Both the position numbers and the translations under genes were made by a program. A DNA stretch of 64,000 bases, taken from positions 29,693 through 93,692 of the forward strand of contig DCDG01000020.1 in assembly GCA_002316315.1 (NCBI GenBank), in the 5' to 3' direction. The notes below the pieces were generated by a model. That model worked only from the letters and a program-made list of their open reading frames with translations, ran no database searches and had not been told where the DNA came from. The stretch is from Candidatus Aminicenantes bacterium UBA1061. GTDB taxonomy: Bacteria; Acidobacteriota; Aminicenantia; Aminicenantales; Saccharicenantaceae. The first letter of the stretch is position 1; each line of letters starts with the position of its first letter. Of this stretch, positions 1 to 8,494 are shown piece after piece.

Positions 1-134
1 ATATCGGCCAGGATGAGCAGCTCAAAGAGTTCATCGAGAATTTCTTCCTGTGGCTGGCCGCGGGAAAAGAGTTGTTCAATCGGGGCAAAAAGTTTTCTGG
101 TTTTGGACAGGGTTTCTCTTAGTTTTTCTAACAC
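1..134 (-). CDS. ftsY: Signal recognition particle receptor FtsY, N-terminal fragment
   Basis: Only the first 44 codons are in the window; the gene continues beyond base 1. The peptide starts VLEKLRETLSKTRKLF and continues with the acidic EEILDELFELLILADI helix, the pattern of the SRP-receptor N domain just before the GTPase (NG) domain. FtsY docks ribosome-SRP complexes at the inner membrane. The long acidic A domain of E. coli FtsY is absent, as in many short FtsY proteins. The start is GTG at 134-132, because an in-frame TAG lies two codons upstream (138-140). A consensus promoter sits so close that the transcript would have almost no leader. It is divergent from recJ. Confidence 0.75.
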   Translation of the reverse strand, partial: MLEKLRETLSKTRKLFAPIEQLFSRGQPQEEILDELFELLILAD

Positions 135-143
135 AGCCTAGGC

Positions 144-172
144 ATTATATTTTTGAGTCTGTATGATGTCAA
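144..172 (-). promoter_or_regulatory. Consensus sigma-70-type promoter for ftsY
   Basis: On the minus strand, TTGACA (172-167) and TATAAT (149-144) are separated by exactly 17 bases, a perfect match to the housekeeping consensus. The expected transcription start, about 7 bases past the -10, is near 137, leaving only about 3 bases before the ftsY GTG at 134. Confidence 0.8.
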
Positions 173-193
173 TAAAACCAGTGGGCCAGCCGG

Positions 194-222
194 TTGTCGA
201 AGGCTAGAAGTTGTGTTAAATT
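194..222 (+). promoter_or_regulatory. Possible weak promoter for recJ
   Basis: TTGTCG (194-199), a 17-base spacer and TAAATT (217-222) lie just before the recJ ATG at 230. No Shine-Dalgarno sequence precedes that ATG. The match is partial and the region is A/T rich, so this is a tentative call. It would again give a nearly leaderless transcript. Confidence 0.3.
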
Positions 223-229
223 AAAAAAG

Positions 230-1933
230 ATGGAAGCTAATTACCGCTGGCAGATAAGGCCTGAAAATCCAGAAGCCTGGGTTCTTGCCCAGGAGCTTAA
301 CCTGCCCAATGAAATAGCGGCCATTCTGGTTAATCGCGGAATAAAGAAGAGCGAGGAAGCAGCTTCTTTTCTTTATGGGCGTCTGCCTGATCTTCATAAT
401 CCATTTTTAATGCGCGGCATGAAGGAAGCCGTCAACCGTATCTGGCAGGCTATAGCCAGAAAAGAGAGAATTGTGGTCTTTGGCGATTATGATGTTGATG
501 GCATGCTGTCGGTGGTCATGCTGGTTAAGGGGCTGCGCTCGCTTGGCGGGCAAGTGGACTATTTTATTCCCGACAGAATGAAAGATGGCTATGGACTGAA
601 GATTCATCATCTGCCGCATATCCTTGAAATGAAAGCCAACCTGCTCATCAGTGTCGATTGCGGGATCAAGGCCACTGACTTTGTTGAAGAAGGTAAAAAA
701 AATGGGCTGGAGGTCATTATCACTGACCATCATCACCCTGGAGATGAATTGCCCGGGGCGGTGGCTGTTCTTAATCCCGTGGTAGAATCGTCTGGTTATC
801 CAGATAAAAACCTGGCAGGTGTGGGAGTGGCTTTTAAGCTCATTCAGGCTCTTTTCCTCGAACGGGGAACCAGCCAGGATTTGACCCCTTTTCTGAAGCT
901 GGCCAGCATCGGGACAGTGGCTGATGTGGCCAGTTTGCAGGGGGAAAACCGAATTCTGGTCAGGGAAGGCCTGAACAGGTTAAAAGAAGTCAAAACCCCG
1001 GGGCTCAAAAGTTTGCTGGATATATCTGGCATAACCACTCGAACAGTAAATGAGGTCGATCTGGGTTTTAGACTGGGGCCAAGAATCAATGCCGCTGGCC
1101 GGCTGGGTGAAACAGAACTGGCCCTGCAGCTTTTCTTTTCTGATTCAGAAGAAGAATGCGCCGAGCTGGTCAAAAAGCTAAATCAATTGAATAATACCAG
1201 ACAGAGGATTGAAGAGAAAATTTTAAAAGAAGCAGTGGAAAAGATTAAAAGTAAAAAGCTCGACGAGAGATACCGCCTGTTAGTTCTGGGCAGCGAAAAC
1301 TGGCACAGGGGAGTGATCGGCATTGTGGCTTCCAAAATCAAGGAGCTTTTTTACCGGCCGGTAATTCTTTTCGCTTATGAAAATGGTCGGGCTTATGGCT
1401 CCGGCCGGAGTCTGCCGGATCTTTCCCTTATTGATCTTATAAATGAATGTAGCTCTCTTCTTGTAAATTTTGGTGGGCATGAACAGGCTATCGGTTGCAC
1501 GCTCAACCAATCAGAGCTCCTGCCTTTTAAAGAGAAAATTAACAGGCTGGCAGCTGAAATGATAACCGATGACCTCTTGCAGAAAAAACTGCTTATAGAT
1601 GGACGGCTTAATTTCTCCGCTATCACCCCTTCTTTTCTGGAATTTTATAGCCGCCTTTTACCTTTTGGAGTTGGCAATCGGCGGCCAGTTTTTGTGGCCG
1701 AAGCAGTGGATGTTCTTGGAGAGCCGGTTATTTTGAAGAACAGACATCTTAAATTCTGGGCAAGACAGGGCGGCCGGGTTTTGGAGGTCATGGCCTGGGA
1801 TAAAGCCGGCCTCCGGACTGAATTAAAACGGGGCGAGATGCTTGATCTGGTTTATTCACTTCAGGTCTCAGACTATCGGGGGAAGAGCCAGGTGCATCTT
1901 AATGTGGAGGATGCCAGAACTCACCTAATGTGA
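230..1933 (+). CDS. recJ: Single-stranded-DNA-specific 5'-3' exonuclease RecJ
   Basis: About 567 residues, the usual RecJ length. The DHH phosphoesterase motifs are visible: FGDYDVDGM (motif I), ISVDCGI (motif II), TDHHHPGDELP (motif III, the DHH triad) and GPRINAAGRLG. The DHHA1 region with GGHEQAIG follows, then an OB-like C-terminal domain. RecJ degrades single-stranded DNA 5' to 3' in mismatch repair and RecF-pathway recombination, using Mn/Mg ions held by the Asp and His residues. ATG at 230 is chosen over an in-frame TTG at 194, because the TTG would sit within a possible promoter and adds a non-conserved extension. The stop TGA overlaps the next ATG by one base, so the genes are translationally coupled. 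Confidence 0.93.
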   Translation: MEANYRWQIRPENPEAWVLAQELNLPNEIAAILVNRGIKKSEEAASFLYGRLPDLHNPFLMRGMKEAVNRIWQAIARKERIVVFGDYDVDGMLSVVMLVKGLRSLGGQVDYFIPDRMKDGYGLKIHHLPHILEMKANLLISVDCGIKATDFVEEGKKNGLEVIITDHHHPGDELPGAVAVLNPVVESSGYPDKNLAGVGVAFKLIQALFLERGTSQDLTPFLKLASIGTVADVASLQGENRILVREGLNRLKEVKTPGLKSLLDISGITTRTVNEVDLGFRLGPRINAAGRLGETELALQLFFSDSEEECAELVKKLNQLNNTRQRIEEKILKEAVEKIKSKKLDERYRLLVLGSENWHRGVIGIVASKIKELFYRPVILFAYENGRAYGSGRSLPDLSLIDLINECSSLLVNFGGHEQAIGCTLNQSELLPFKEKINRLAAEMITDDLLQKKLLIDGRLNFSAITPSFLEFYSRLLPFGVGNRRPVFVAEAVDVLGEPVILKNRHLKFWARQGGRVLEVMAWDKAGLRTELKRGEMLDLVYSLQVSDYRGKSQVHLNVEDARTHLM

Positions 1934-3747
1934 TGCCAAATAAATATGCATCTTATACCTGGCCGTTTCTTTTCAGGAAAATTATTCTGCTGGGCTTAAT
2001 CGCTTTTCTGGCCGTCATAAGTGTTGCCGTTTTTTTTGGTGCTAAGGAAAAGAAAATCAATCTGGCTCGACCGGCCCCGGCGCCGGCTCCAGATGTCCAG
2101 AGCCTCGGAGAGAGTTTTACCGCCTTTGAATCGAGTGCCGAGGAAGGAAAAATAAAAATAAGGGCTGACCTGGCCTCGATTGACAGGGAGGATAATCAGC
2201 AGTTGAGGGGAAATGTTGAATTTTTTCAGGAAAAACTGGATTTTAAACTGGCCTTAAAAACCCGGGAGGCGACTGTTAGCCCGGGGCGTGAGGAACTCCT
2301 GGCCGCTGGCTCGGTCGAGGTTGAAACCGGAGATTTGAAACTTTCGGCTCCCCGCCTGACTTATAAATTGAAATCTGGTCTCCTCCAGGCAGAGGATTTG
2401 AAGCTAACCATCGGATATTTAGAAGTATCAGCGCCATGGGCAGATTATGACCTTAAGGAAAAGCGTGGCCGGTTTCAAAGAGGAGCAGTTATAAGAATAA
2501 CGGGTCTAAAACCGCCTCTAATGGTGAGTGGGGAGAATATGGATTTCGATCTGAAGTCGGGTTTGATTCGGGCCGCAGGAGTTGAGCTTGAGAGCAGCCC
2601 GATGTCTGCCCTGGCTCCGGCCGGGATATTCCTTCTCGATAAGGTCAATTTTGAACCAGTAGAAATAAAGCTGGAGGGGAAATCGCTTCTGGACTGGAGG
2701 CAAAAAGAGACGGGCTCAACCTTTTCTCATCTCAAGCTGGCTTCCGATAAAATAAATCTTTGCCGACAGGAGGGAAACTGGGCTGTCAGAAGTCAAGCTG
2801 AATGGGCAATGAAAGCCGAGGGCAGTTCCAGGGAGATGGAAGGCAGTGGAGAAGAGATAGAGTTAGTTTTTGAGGCAGAAGAGAAAGCCGCTCCGTTTCT
2901 AGCCTGGAAAGCCGCACTGGTTGTCTTAAAAGAGGGAGAAAAGGAAATAGAACTTCAAGCCGAGAAAATAAAAGGAGACCTGGTAACCGGGAAGATCAGT
3001 CTTCACTCTTCGGCCCGTTTGATCTCCACTGAGTTTAACGTTGAAGCCAGTTCCCTCGAGTTTGAACTGTCCGGTTCGAGCTTCTTGGCTGACCGGGCGA
3101 AGCTCGAGATAAATCCTTCCTTTTTTAGATCTTCCGGGTTGTTTTTCAGTAAGGACAGGCCAATGTTGGCAACAGGCCGGGAGGTAAGCGGCAGCAGGGA
3201 GAGGATTGACCTGAGCGGTCAGGTGACTCTCTGGCAGGGAGAAAATATCTTTCTGGCCGGCAGAGCCGCGCTCGATAAAGGCACAGAGATAATAGAATTT
3301 ACCGGTAGTGTTAAAGCAAGCCTGGCTTATAGTCAGGCTAAGTCTTCAGTTAAAAAAGCAGAAATATCGGCCAGGGAGCTAACCCTGCTGCCTGGCAGGC
3401 ATGCTCTGCAGGCCAGACAGGAGGTAAAGCTCTCCCAGCCGGAATTTAATATCCAGGCTAAGCAGATAACTTTTTATTTCGAAGAACAGGATTCTGATGA
3501 ACTAACAGGCCTGGAAATTGGCGGGCTGGACAGGCTTTCCTGGCATGAGTATGAGTTTAGCTCGAAAGAAGCTATTTACCGCCCGAAAGAGGAAGCCTTT
3601 GTTTTTAGAGGTCAGGCCACGATGAAAGATGATGAAGGCAACCTGGTCGAAGCCGACAAATTGACTTTGTTTACCCTGGATGATAAAATTACAGTAGAAA
3701 TCCAAGGAAGAAAAAGATCGGTGACCATCCTTCGCAGGGGAAAATGA
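1933..3747 (+). CDS. Large LptC/LptA-like periplasmic protein of LPS transport
   Basis: About 604 residues. An N-terminal membrane anchor (roughly residues 15-37) is followed by a long beta-rich region with repeated OstA/LptA-like patterns, such as LRGNVEFFQ, LLAAGSVEVETGDLKLSAPRLTYKL and FRGQATMKDDEGNLVEADK. The C-terminus resembles the end of LptA, and lptB follows directly with a 4-base overlap. In other diderms this position holds separate lptC (about 190 aa, anchored) and lptA (about 180 aa, soluble). Here one anchored protein several times longer occupies it, consistent with an extended beta-jellyroll bridge from inner to outer membrane. The family assignment rests on pattern and context, so the exact role is inferred. 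ATG 1933 overlaps the recJ stop. Confidence 0.65.
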   Translation: MPNKYASYTWPFLFRKIILLGLIAFLAVISVAVFFGAKEKKINLARPAPAPAPDVQSLGESFTAFESSAEEGKIKIRADLASIDREDNQQLRGNVEFFQEKLDFKLALKTREATVSPGREELLAAGSVEVETGDLKLSAPRLTYKLKSGLLQAEDLKLTIGYLEVSAPWADYDLKEKRGRFQRGAVIRITGLKPPLMVSGENMDFDLKSGLIRAAGVELESSPMSALAPAGIFLLDKVNFEPVEIKLEGKSLLDWRQKETGSTFSHLKLASDKINLCRQEGNWAVRSQAEWAMKAEGSSREMEGSGEEIELVFEAEEKAAPFLAWKAALVVLKEGEKEIELQAEKIKGDLVTGKISLHSSARLISTEFNVEASSLEFELSGSSFLADRAKLEINPSFFRSSGLFFSKDRPMLATGREVSGSRERIDLSGQVTLWQGENIFLAGRAALDKGTEIIEFTGSVKASLAYSQAKSSVKKAEISARELTLLPGRHALQARQEVKLSQPEFNIQAKQITFYFEEQDSDELTGLEIGGLDRLSWHEYEFSSKEAIYRPKEEAFVFRGQATMKDDEGNLVEADKLTLFTLDDKITVEIQGRKRSVTILRRGK

Positions 3748-4472
3748 ACCTGTTAGAGGTCAAAAATCTGGTCAAAAGGTATGGTCAACGAATTGTTTTA
3801 GACCATATTACTCTCCGCGTCAATCAAAAAGAAATTGTCGGTTTGCTCGGTCCTAATGGTGCTGGTAAGACTACTGCCTTTTCGACCATCATTGGCCTGG
3901 CCCGTCAGGAGAGCGGCCAGGTGTGGCTTAACAGCGAAGAATTGACGCCTTGGCCAGTTTATCTCAGGGTCAGGAAAGGGCTAGGTTTTTTGCCTCAGGA
4001 AAGTTCAATTTTCTGTGGCCTGACCGTTGAAGAAAATCTTTTGCTAGCCGCTGAGGCTAGAAATGGCCGCCAGGGAGCTGGCCGCTGCCGGGAAATGATT
4101 CACCAGCAACTGGAGGAATTTGGGTTACTGCCGCTGGTCAGCCAGCTTGCCGGTCAGTTATCAGGAGGAGAGCGCCGGAAACTCGAAATAGTCAGAGCCA
4201 TGATTCTTGAGCCTCAATTTCTCCTTCTTGACGAGCCGTTTTCAGAGCTTGATCCCCGCTCGGTGACTGAACTTCAGGAGGTTATTATGAGGCTAAAAGA
4301 AAAAGGTGTTGGCCTTCTCCTTACCGATCACCGGGCCAGAGAAGCGCTGAAAATTCTCGATAAAATCTATATAATAAATGAAGGAAAGATTTTATTTGAA
4401 GGAAGGCCAGAAGAAGTCTTAAAGGAAAATGAAATTAGAAAGATATATTTTGGTCTGGATTTCCGTCTTTAA
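3744..4472 (+). CDS. lptB: LPS export ABC transporter ATP-binding protein LptB
   Basis: 242 residues, the normal LptB length. Walker A GPNGAGKTT lies at 36-44, the signature LSGGERRKLEIVRA from 139, Walker B LLLDEP at 160-165 with Glu164 as the catalytic base, the D-loop SELDP, and a switch His in LLTDHRAREAL. The C-terminal VLKENEIRKIYFG tail is typical of LptB, where it contacts the LptF/G partners. LptB powers extraction of LPS from the inner membrane. The ATG overlaps the stop of the LptC/A-like gene and rpoN follows 9 bases later, the conserved lpt-rpoN order. The permeases LptF/G are not in the window. Confidence 0.93.
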   Translation: MNLLEVKNLVKRYGQRIVLDHITLRVNQKEIVGLLGPNGAGKTTAFSTIIGLARQESGQVWLNSEELTPWPVYLRVRKGLGFLPQESSIFCGLTVEENLLLAAEARNGRQGAGRCREMIHQQLEEFGLLPLVSQLAGQLSGGERRKLEIVRAMILEPQFLLLDEPFSELDPRSVTELQEVIMRLKEKGVGLLLTDHRAREALKILDKIYIINEGKILFEGRPEEVLKENEIRKIYFGLDFRL

Positions 4473-4481
4473 TTTAGACCG

Positions 4482-5927
4482 ATGATAAAGCAAAAGCTTA
4501 ACCAAAAACAGGCCCAGAAATTAATCCTGGCGCCGGCCCTGCAGCAGGCGATTAAGCTCCTGCAGCTGACCAATCTTGAATTGCAGCAGGTAGTTTATGA
4601 TGAACTGGCCGAAAACCCCATGCTCGAAATAGAGGGAGAGTCAGCCGAAGCAGTGGCCAGCAATGCTAATCTGGAAGAACTTAAAGCTGGTGCGGATGGT
4701 CAGGGGGACAATAATGGTCAAGATTATGATGATGTCATCTTTTCGGCTGGCTTTGAGGATTATCTGGACGAATCTATCCCGATTCTGCATGAAACTGACC
4801 AGAATGATTACCAGCTCGAAAATCAGATTTCAGCCAGTCCCTCTCTCTGGGATCATTTGAACTGGCAGGCGGGGCTAACTTTTTATGAGCGGTCTGAACT
4901 GAAAACAGCAGAATATATTATTGGCAATATTAATGAGGATGGCTATCTGACGGTGAGTCCGGAAGAAATAGCGATCAGGCTGGAAGAGGATCTGGTTGTC
5001 ATCGAGGAAGTCAGGTCCAAAATAAAAATGTTTGATCCGCCTGGCTGCGGTAGCCTGACTTTAAAGGAAGCTCTTCTGGCCCAGATGGATTCGCTCAACC
5101 TTAAGGATGATGTGGCCAGAAAGATTATTAATGGATATTTGCCTCTGCTGGAAAAGGCTGCTCATCAGGAGCTGGCCAGTAAGCTTAATATCTCGCTGTC
5201 TGAATTGCGGCTTCACCTTGATTTAATTAAAAACCTGGATCCGGCCCCCGGGCGGAAATATAGCGAGGACAAGACAATTTACGTGGTCCCGGACATTTAT
5301 GTAGTTAAGGAACATGGCAAATGGAAGATCTATCTCAATGAAGAAGGACTGCCGAAGCTGAGGCTGAATCATTATTACCGCCAGTTAGCCCAGGCAGAAG
5401 TACAAACTGATCAGGAGACGACCAGATTCATTAAGGACAGGATGAAGAGGGCCCTCTGGTTTATTAAAAGTGTCAATCAAAGAAACCGGACGATTTACCG
5501 GGTGGCGGAATATATCGTCAAGAAGCAGAAAGATTTTCTTGAATATGGGCTCGAGGCTTTGAAGCCGATGACCCTGATCGAGATCGGCCGGGAGCTGGGT
5601 CTGCATGAATCAACTGTAGGCCGGGTGGTAGCCAATAAATATATGATGACTCCGCTGGGCTTGTTCCCTTTAAAGTTTTTCTTCCATAAATCACTGAGCG
5701 GACTTTACGGAGAAGAAATTTCTTCCTTGAAAATAAAAGACAGAATAAGAAAACTTGTCCAGAACGAAGATAAGACGCATCCCTTGAGTGATGAAGAAAT
5801 CGTTGATATATTGACGCGGGAGAATGTTCAGATCGCCCGCCGGACAGTGGCCAAATACCGGGGTCAGCTGGGCATTCCGCCAGCTAACATAAGAAAAAAG
5901 AAATTTTTACTGGAGGAGGTCGAATGA
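4482..5927 (+). CDS. rpoN: RNA polymerase sigma-54 factor RpoN
   Basis: 481 residues. The Gln/Leu-rich region I (LNQKQAQKLILAPALQQAI, then LLQLTNLELQQ) binds activator AAA+ proteins. An acidic region II follows, then the core-binding domain from about residue 110. The C-terminal RpoN box ARRTVAKYR at 452-460 recognises the -24 element. Sigma-54 transcription needs ATP-dependent enhancer-binding proteins, none of which is encoded in this window. No Shine-Dalgarno sequence precedes the ATG, which follows the lptB stop by 9 bases, so coupling is likely. The stop overlaps hpf as ATGA. Confidence 0.95.
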   Translation: MIKQKLNQKQAQKLILAPALQQAIKLLQLTNLELQQVVYDELAENPMLEIEGESAEAVASNANLEELKAGADGQGDNNGQDYDDVIFSAGFEDYLDESIPILHETDQNDYQLENQISASPSLWDHLNWQAGLTFYERSELKTAEYIIGNINEDGYLTVSPEEIAIRLEEDLVVIEEVRSKIKMFDPPGCGSLTLKEALLAQMDSLNLKDDVARKIINGYLPLLEKAAHQELASKLNISLSELRLHLDLIKNLDPAPGRKYSEDKTIYVVPDIYVVKEHGKWKIYLNEEGLPKLRLNHYYRQLAQAEVQTDQETTRFIKDRMKRALWFIKSVNQRNRTIYRVAEYIVKKQKDFLEYGLEALKPMTLIEIGRELGLHESTVGRVVANKYMMTPLGLFPLKFFFHKSLSGLYGEEISSLKIKDRIRKLVQNEDKTHPLSDEEIVDILTRENVQIARRTVAKYRGQLGIPPANIRKKKFLLEEVE

Positions 5928-6448
5928 TCGTTAATTTTACCGCCAGACATACGGAGTTGACTGAGGATATCAAGGATTATTGCGAGAAAAGACTAAACAG
6001 AATGGGGAAAATTCTCGATGAGGTGCATCAAATTGAGATCATCCTGACTGAGGAAAAGAGCCGGAAAAGAGTAGACCTGCTGGTTAAAAGGCCGGGAGAA
6101 GATTTTGCCCTATCTGAAGAAACAACTGACATGTTCAATTCGCTCAATAAGATTTTCGACAGTCTCGAGAGAAAAATTGTCAAGGAAAGAAGAAAGCTGA
6201 TTCAAAAGCGTCGCCGGGCTGCTACCCGTCAGGTCATGACAGGCGCGGCCCCCCGGCCAGGGGCAGAGGCTGGCCCCGTGCGATTGCCCTACTATTCTGA
6301 CCGGCCAATCAGCTTTGAGGAAGCTCTAGTCCGGTTGGAGGAAGGCCAAAAAGAGGCTTTCCTTTTTAAAAAATTGGGAGGTGACGGCTGGGCCGTAGTC
6401 TTTCGCCGCCAGGATGGTACCATCGGGCTGGTTGACCCCGAAGGCTGA
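5924..6448 (+). CDS. hpf: Long-form ribosome hibernation promoting factor
   Basis: 174 residues with the S30EA/YfiA domain (about 1-100: MIVNFTARHTELTEDIKDYC, then basic KRVDLL and RRKLIQKRRR segments). A linker leads to a C-terminal dimerisation domain (about 120-174, PYYSDRPISFEEALVRLEE). Long HPF pairs two 70S ribosomes into inactive 100S dimers during starvation. A strong TGGAGGAGG site lies just before the ATG, and the ATGA overlap with rpoN couples the two. The rpoN-hpf-ptsN-hprK-rapZ order is a conserved stress/PTS cluster in Gram-negative bacteria. Confidence 0.92.
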   Translation: MIVNFTARHTELTEDIKDYCEKRLNRMGKILDEVHQIEIILTEEKSRKRVDLLVKRPGEDFALSEETTDMFNSLNKIFDSLERKIVKERRKLIQKRRRAATRQVMTGAAPRPGAEAGPVRLPYYSDRPISFEEALVRLEEGQKEAFLFKKLGGDGWAVVFRRQDGTIGLVDPEG

Positions 6449-6509
6449 AAAGGGTAACCTAGCTAACGATTGAGTCGAGGTCGGTATTACCTGTAAGGAG
6501 CAGTTAAGC

Positions 6510-6980
6510 TTGAGGTTATCCAATATTATTAATGATAAAACTATACTTCTGGATATTAAAGCTAAGAGCAAGGCGGAAGCCCTGAGGGAGATGGTTAACT
6601 ACCTGAAAAAAAATAAGTTGATCAGCCGTCCGGAGGAGGTCATCGACAAGCTCGAGCAGCGTGAATCACTCGGGACGACGGCCCTGGGCGAAGGACTGGC
6701 TTTACCTCACTGTAAAGTCAAATGGGTTAATAATCCTATAGTTTTAGTAGGACTTGCCCGACAGGGGGTCCCTTTTGATGCACCTGATGGCTGTCCGGTC
6801 AATATCTTTTTTCTTCTTATCACTTCTCTAGAGGATCCTAGCTTGAATTTGCAGATTCTGGCCCTGATTGCTCAATTGATTAAAAAATCACCGGAGTTAA
6901 AAGAAAAATTGTTGCAGGCTAAAAGCCCGGCTGAAGTTCGGGAGATTATAAAAAGACAGGAAGAACAATACATTGAATAA
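6510..6980 (+). CDS. ptsN: Nitrogen-type PTS EIIA regulatory protein (EIIA-Ntr / PtsN)
   Basis: 156 residues of the fructose/mannitol EIIA family. The phospho-acceptor His67 lies in GEGLALPHCK, followed by the conserved PFDAPDGCPV and FFLLITSLEDPSLNLQIL. It accepts phosphate from the HPr-like protein and in other bacteria regulates potassium uptake, nitrogen and stress responses rather than carrying sugar. The start is TTG at 6510, set by a good TAAGGAG site at 6493-6499; no ATG fits. A trkH/trkA pair lies 10 kb downstream, a known regulatory target of PtsN in enterics, but a link here is only a suggestion. Confidence 0.9.
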   Translation: MRLSNIINDKTILLDIKAKSKAEALREMVNYLKKNKLISRPEEVIDKLEQRESLGTTALGEGLALPHCKVKWVNNPIVLVGLARQGVPFDAPDGCPVNIFFLLITSLEDPSLNLQILALIAQLIKKSPELKEKLLQAKSPAEVREIIKRQEEQYIE

Positions 6981-7584
6981 GCCTCAAAAAAGAAACACGG
7001 CCAGACAGGCCGCCTCAAAAAAGAAACCAGCCGCCTGTTCAAAGGCGACCGGCCAGATAGTGATCTCAGCCAGTCTGCTGAAAATATTTAGCGTCGGGAC
7101 GCTCATCATCGGGGATAGCGGTATTGGCAAAAGCGAGAGTTCTCTGGAACTCATTTCCCGTGGCCATAAGTTTATCTCTGATGACGTGGTTGAAATATTT
7201 GAAGATGAGCATGGCCAACTGCAAGGCCGTTCTCCTCAGCTTACCAGGAATTTTATGGAGATCAGGGGACTGGGTATTATTAATATCAAAGAAATATTCG
7301 GGTCGCGGTCACTGCTGGAAAAGGCGCCCATTAACCTTGTTATCCGGCTAAAAAAATGGAGCAAAAAAGTGGAAACGGATCGCCTTGGCCTTAAGTTCCC
7401 AAAAGATTATCCTCTGGCCGGAAAAATGATCCCCCAGCTCCATATTCCGGTAGCTCCTGGCCGGAATATCGCTACCCTGATTGAAGTTGCCTGCCGCGTT
7501 TTTCTTCTGGGGCAAAAAGGCTATGAGGCTGCCCAGGACATTATCCAGCAGCTCGAGAAGAGGCTATCTATTGAGGCAGATTGA
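6973..7584 (+). CDS. hprK: HPr kinase/phosphorylase, short form lacking the N-terminal domain
   Basis: 203 residues against about 310 in Firmicutes HprK. The catalytic C-terminal domain is intact: Walker A GDSGIGKS (47-54), FISDDVVEI, the family signature RGLGIINIKEIFG, the ETDRLGL loop and PVAPGRNIATLIEVA. The usual N-terminal DRTGG-like domain is replaced by a Lys/Arg-rich leader of about 25 residues. The enzyme phosphorylates HPr on Ser46 with ATP or PPi and reverses it with phosphate. The target Ser46 is present in ptsH 2 kb downstream. The start is TTG at 6973, overlapping the end of ptsN, with AGGAAG 10 bases before it. The stop overlaps the rapZ ATG. Confidence 0.9.
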   Translation: MNKPQKRNTARQAASKKKPAACSKATGQIVISASLLKIFSVGTLIIGDSGIGKSESSLELISRGHKFISDDVVEIFEDEHGQLQGRSPQLTRNFMEIRGLGIINIKEIFGSRSLLEKAPINLVIRLKKWSKKVETDRLGLKFPKDYPLAGKMIPQLHIPVAPGRNIATLIEVACRVFLLGQKGYEAAQDIIQQLEKRLSIEAD

Positions 7585-8447
7585 TGGCTAAAATCAAAGG
7601 TAATGGTGATTTTATCATCATTACCGGCCTGTCAGGCTCCGGTAAGACCGTGGTCAGTCGCTTTCTCGAAGATCTGGGATATTATTGCGTTGACAACCTC
7701 CCGGCCAAATTGATACCAGGGCTGGTTGACTTCTGGCAGAAGGGCAAAGTTGAAATTAATCGTATGGCGCTGGTCATAGATATACGCGAGCCAAATTTTC
7801 TGACTGATTTTCCCCGAATATTAAAACAATTGAAGGTGAAGCCTAAGCTGATCTTCCTGGAAGCTTCTGATGAGACTCTGGTCAAAAGATTCAGTGAAAG
7901 TCGCCGTCCTCATCCCTTAGCCAAAAAAGGCTCTATTTTGGAAGGGGTCAGCCTGGAAAAGAAAAAACTCAGGCCGATTAAAGCTATGGCCGATGAGGTC
8001 GTAGATACTACTGGGCTTAGTATTTCTCAACTGAAGGATCTCCTGGCTGGCAAAATCTTAAAAGGAAAGAAACGCTATCTTCAGGTTAATATCATTAGCT
8101 TTGGCTATAAGTATGGATTACCTCTTGATTCTGACCTGGTTTTTGATACCAGGTTTTTGCCCAATCCTTTTTATATTGATCAGTTGAGAAATCTCAATGG
8201 CAAGTCAAGAAAAGTCCAGGAGTTCGTAATGAAATCAGCTGAAACAGCTGAATATCTTCATAGTCTCAAGTCTTTTATTGATGGTCAACTTGCTGGCTTT
8301 ATGAAAGAGGGTAAAAGCACCCTGACTATCTCTATTGGCTGCACTGGAGGGAAGCACCGGTCAGTTGTTATTGCCGAAGATTTAAAGAATTATTTTCGCC
8401 AGAAAAAACTTGAAGTGAAAATAATTCACCGGGATATTTATAAATAA
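7584..8447 (+). CDS. rapZ: RNase adapter / nucleotide-binding protein RapZ (YvcJ family)
   Basis: 287 residues. The N-terminal Walker A GLSGSGKT is followed by the diagnostic EDLGYYCVDNLPAKLI. Then come SRRPHPLA and the C-terminal VNIISFGYKYGLPLDSDLVFDTRFLPNPFY, SIGCTGGKHRSV and IIHRDIYK, all typical of the whole family. In E. coli RapZ presents the GlmZ small RNA to RNase E and senses glucosamine-6-phosphate; outside enterics the role is less clear. ATG 7584 overlaps the hprK TGA, so the pair is coupled. A TTG three bases upstream is an alternative start. Confidence 0.94.
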   Translation: MAKIKGNGDFIIITGLSGSGKTVVSRFLEDLGYYCVDNLPAKLIPGLVDFWQKGKVEINRMALVIDIREPNFLTDFPRILKQLKVKPKLIFLEASDETLVKRFSESRRPHPLAKKGSILEGVSLEKKKLRPIKAMADEVVDTTGLSISQLKDLLAGKILKGKKRYLQVNIISFGYKYGLPLDSDLVFDTRFLPNPFYIDQLRNLNGKSRKVQEFVMKSAETAEYLHSLKSFIDGQLAGFMKEGKSTLTISIGCTGGKHRSVVIAEDLKNYFRQKKLEVKIIHRDIYK

Positions 8448-8494
8448 GAAAGAATTGGTTAGAATATTAAAGATTTAACAAGTGGCGGTTTTCT

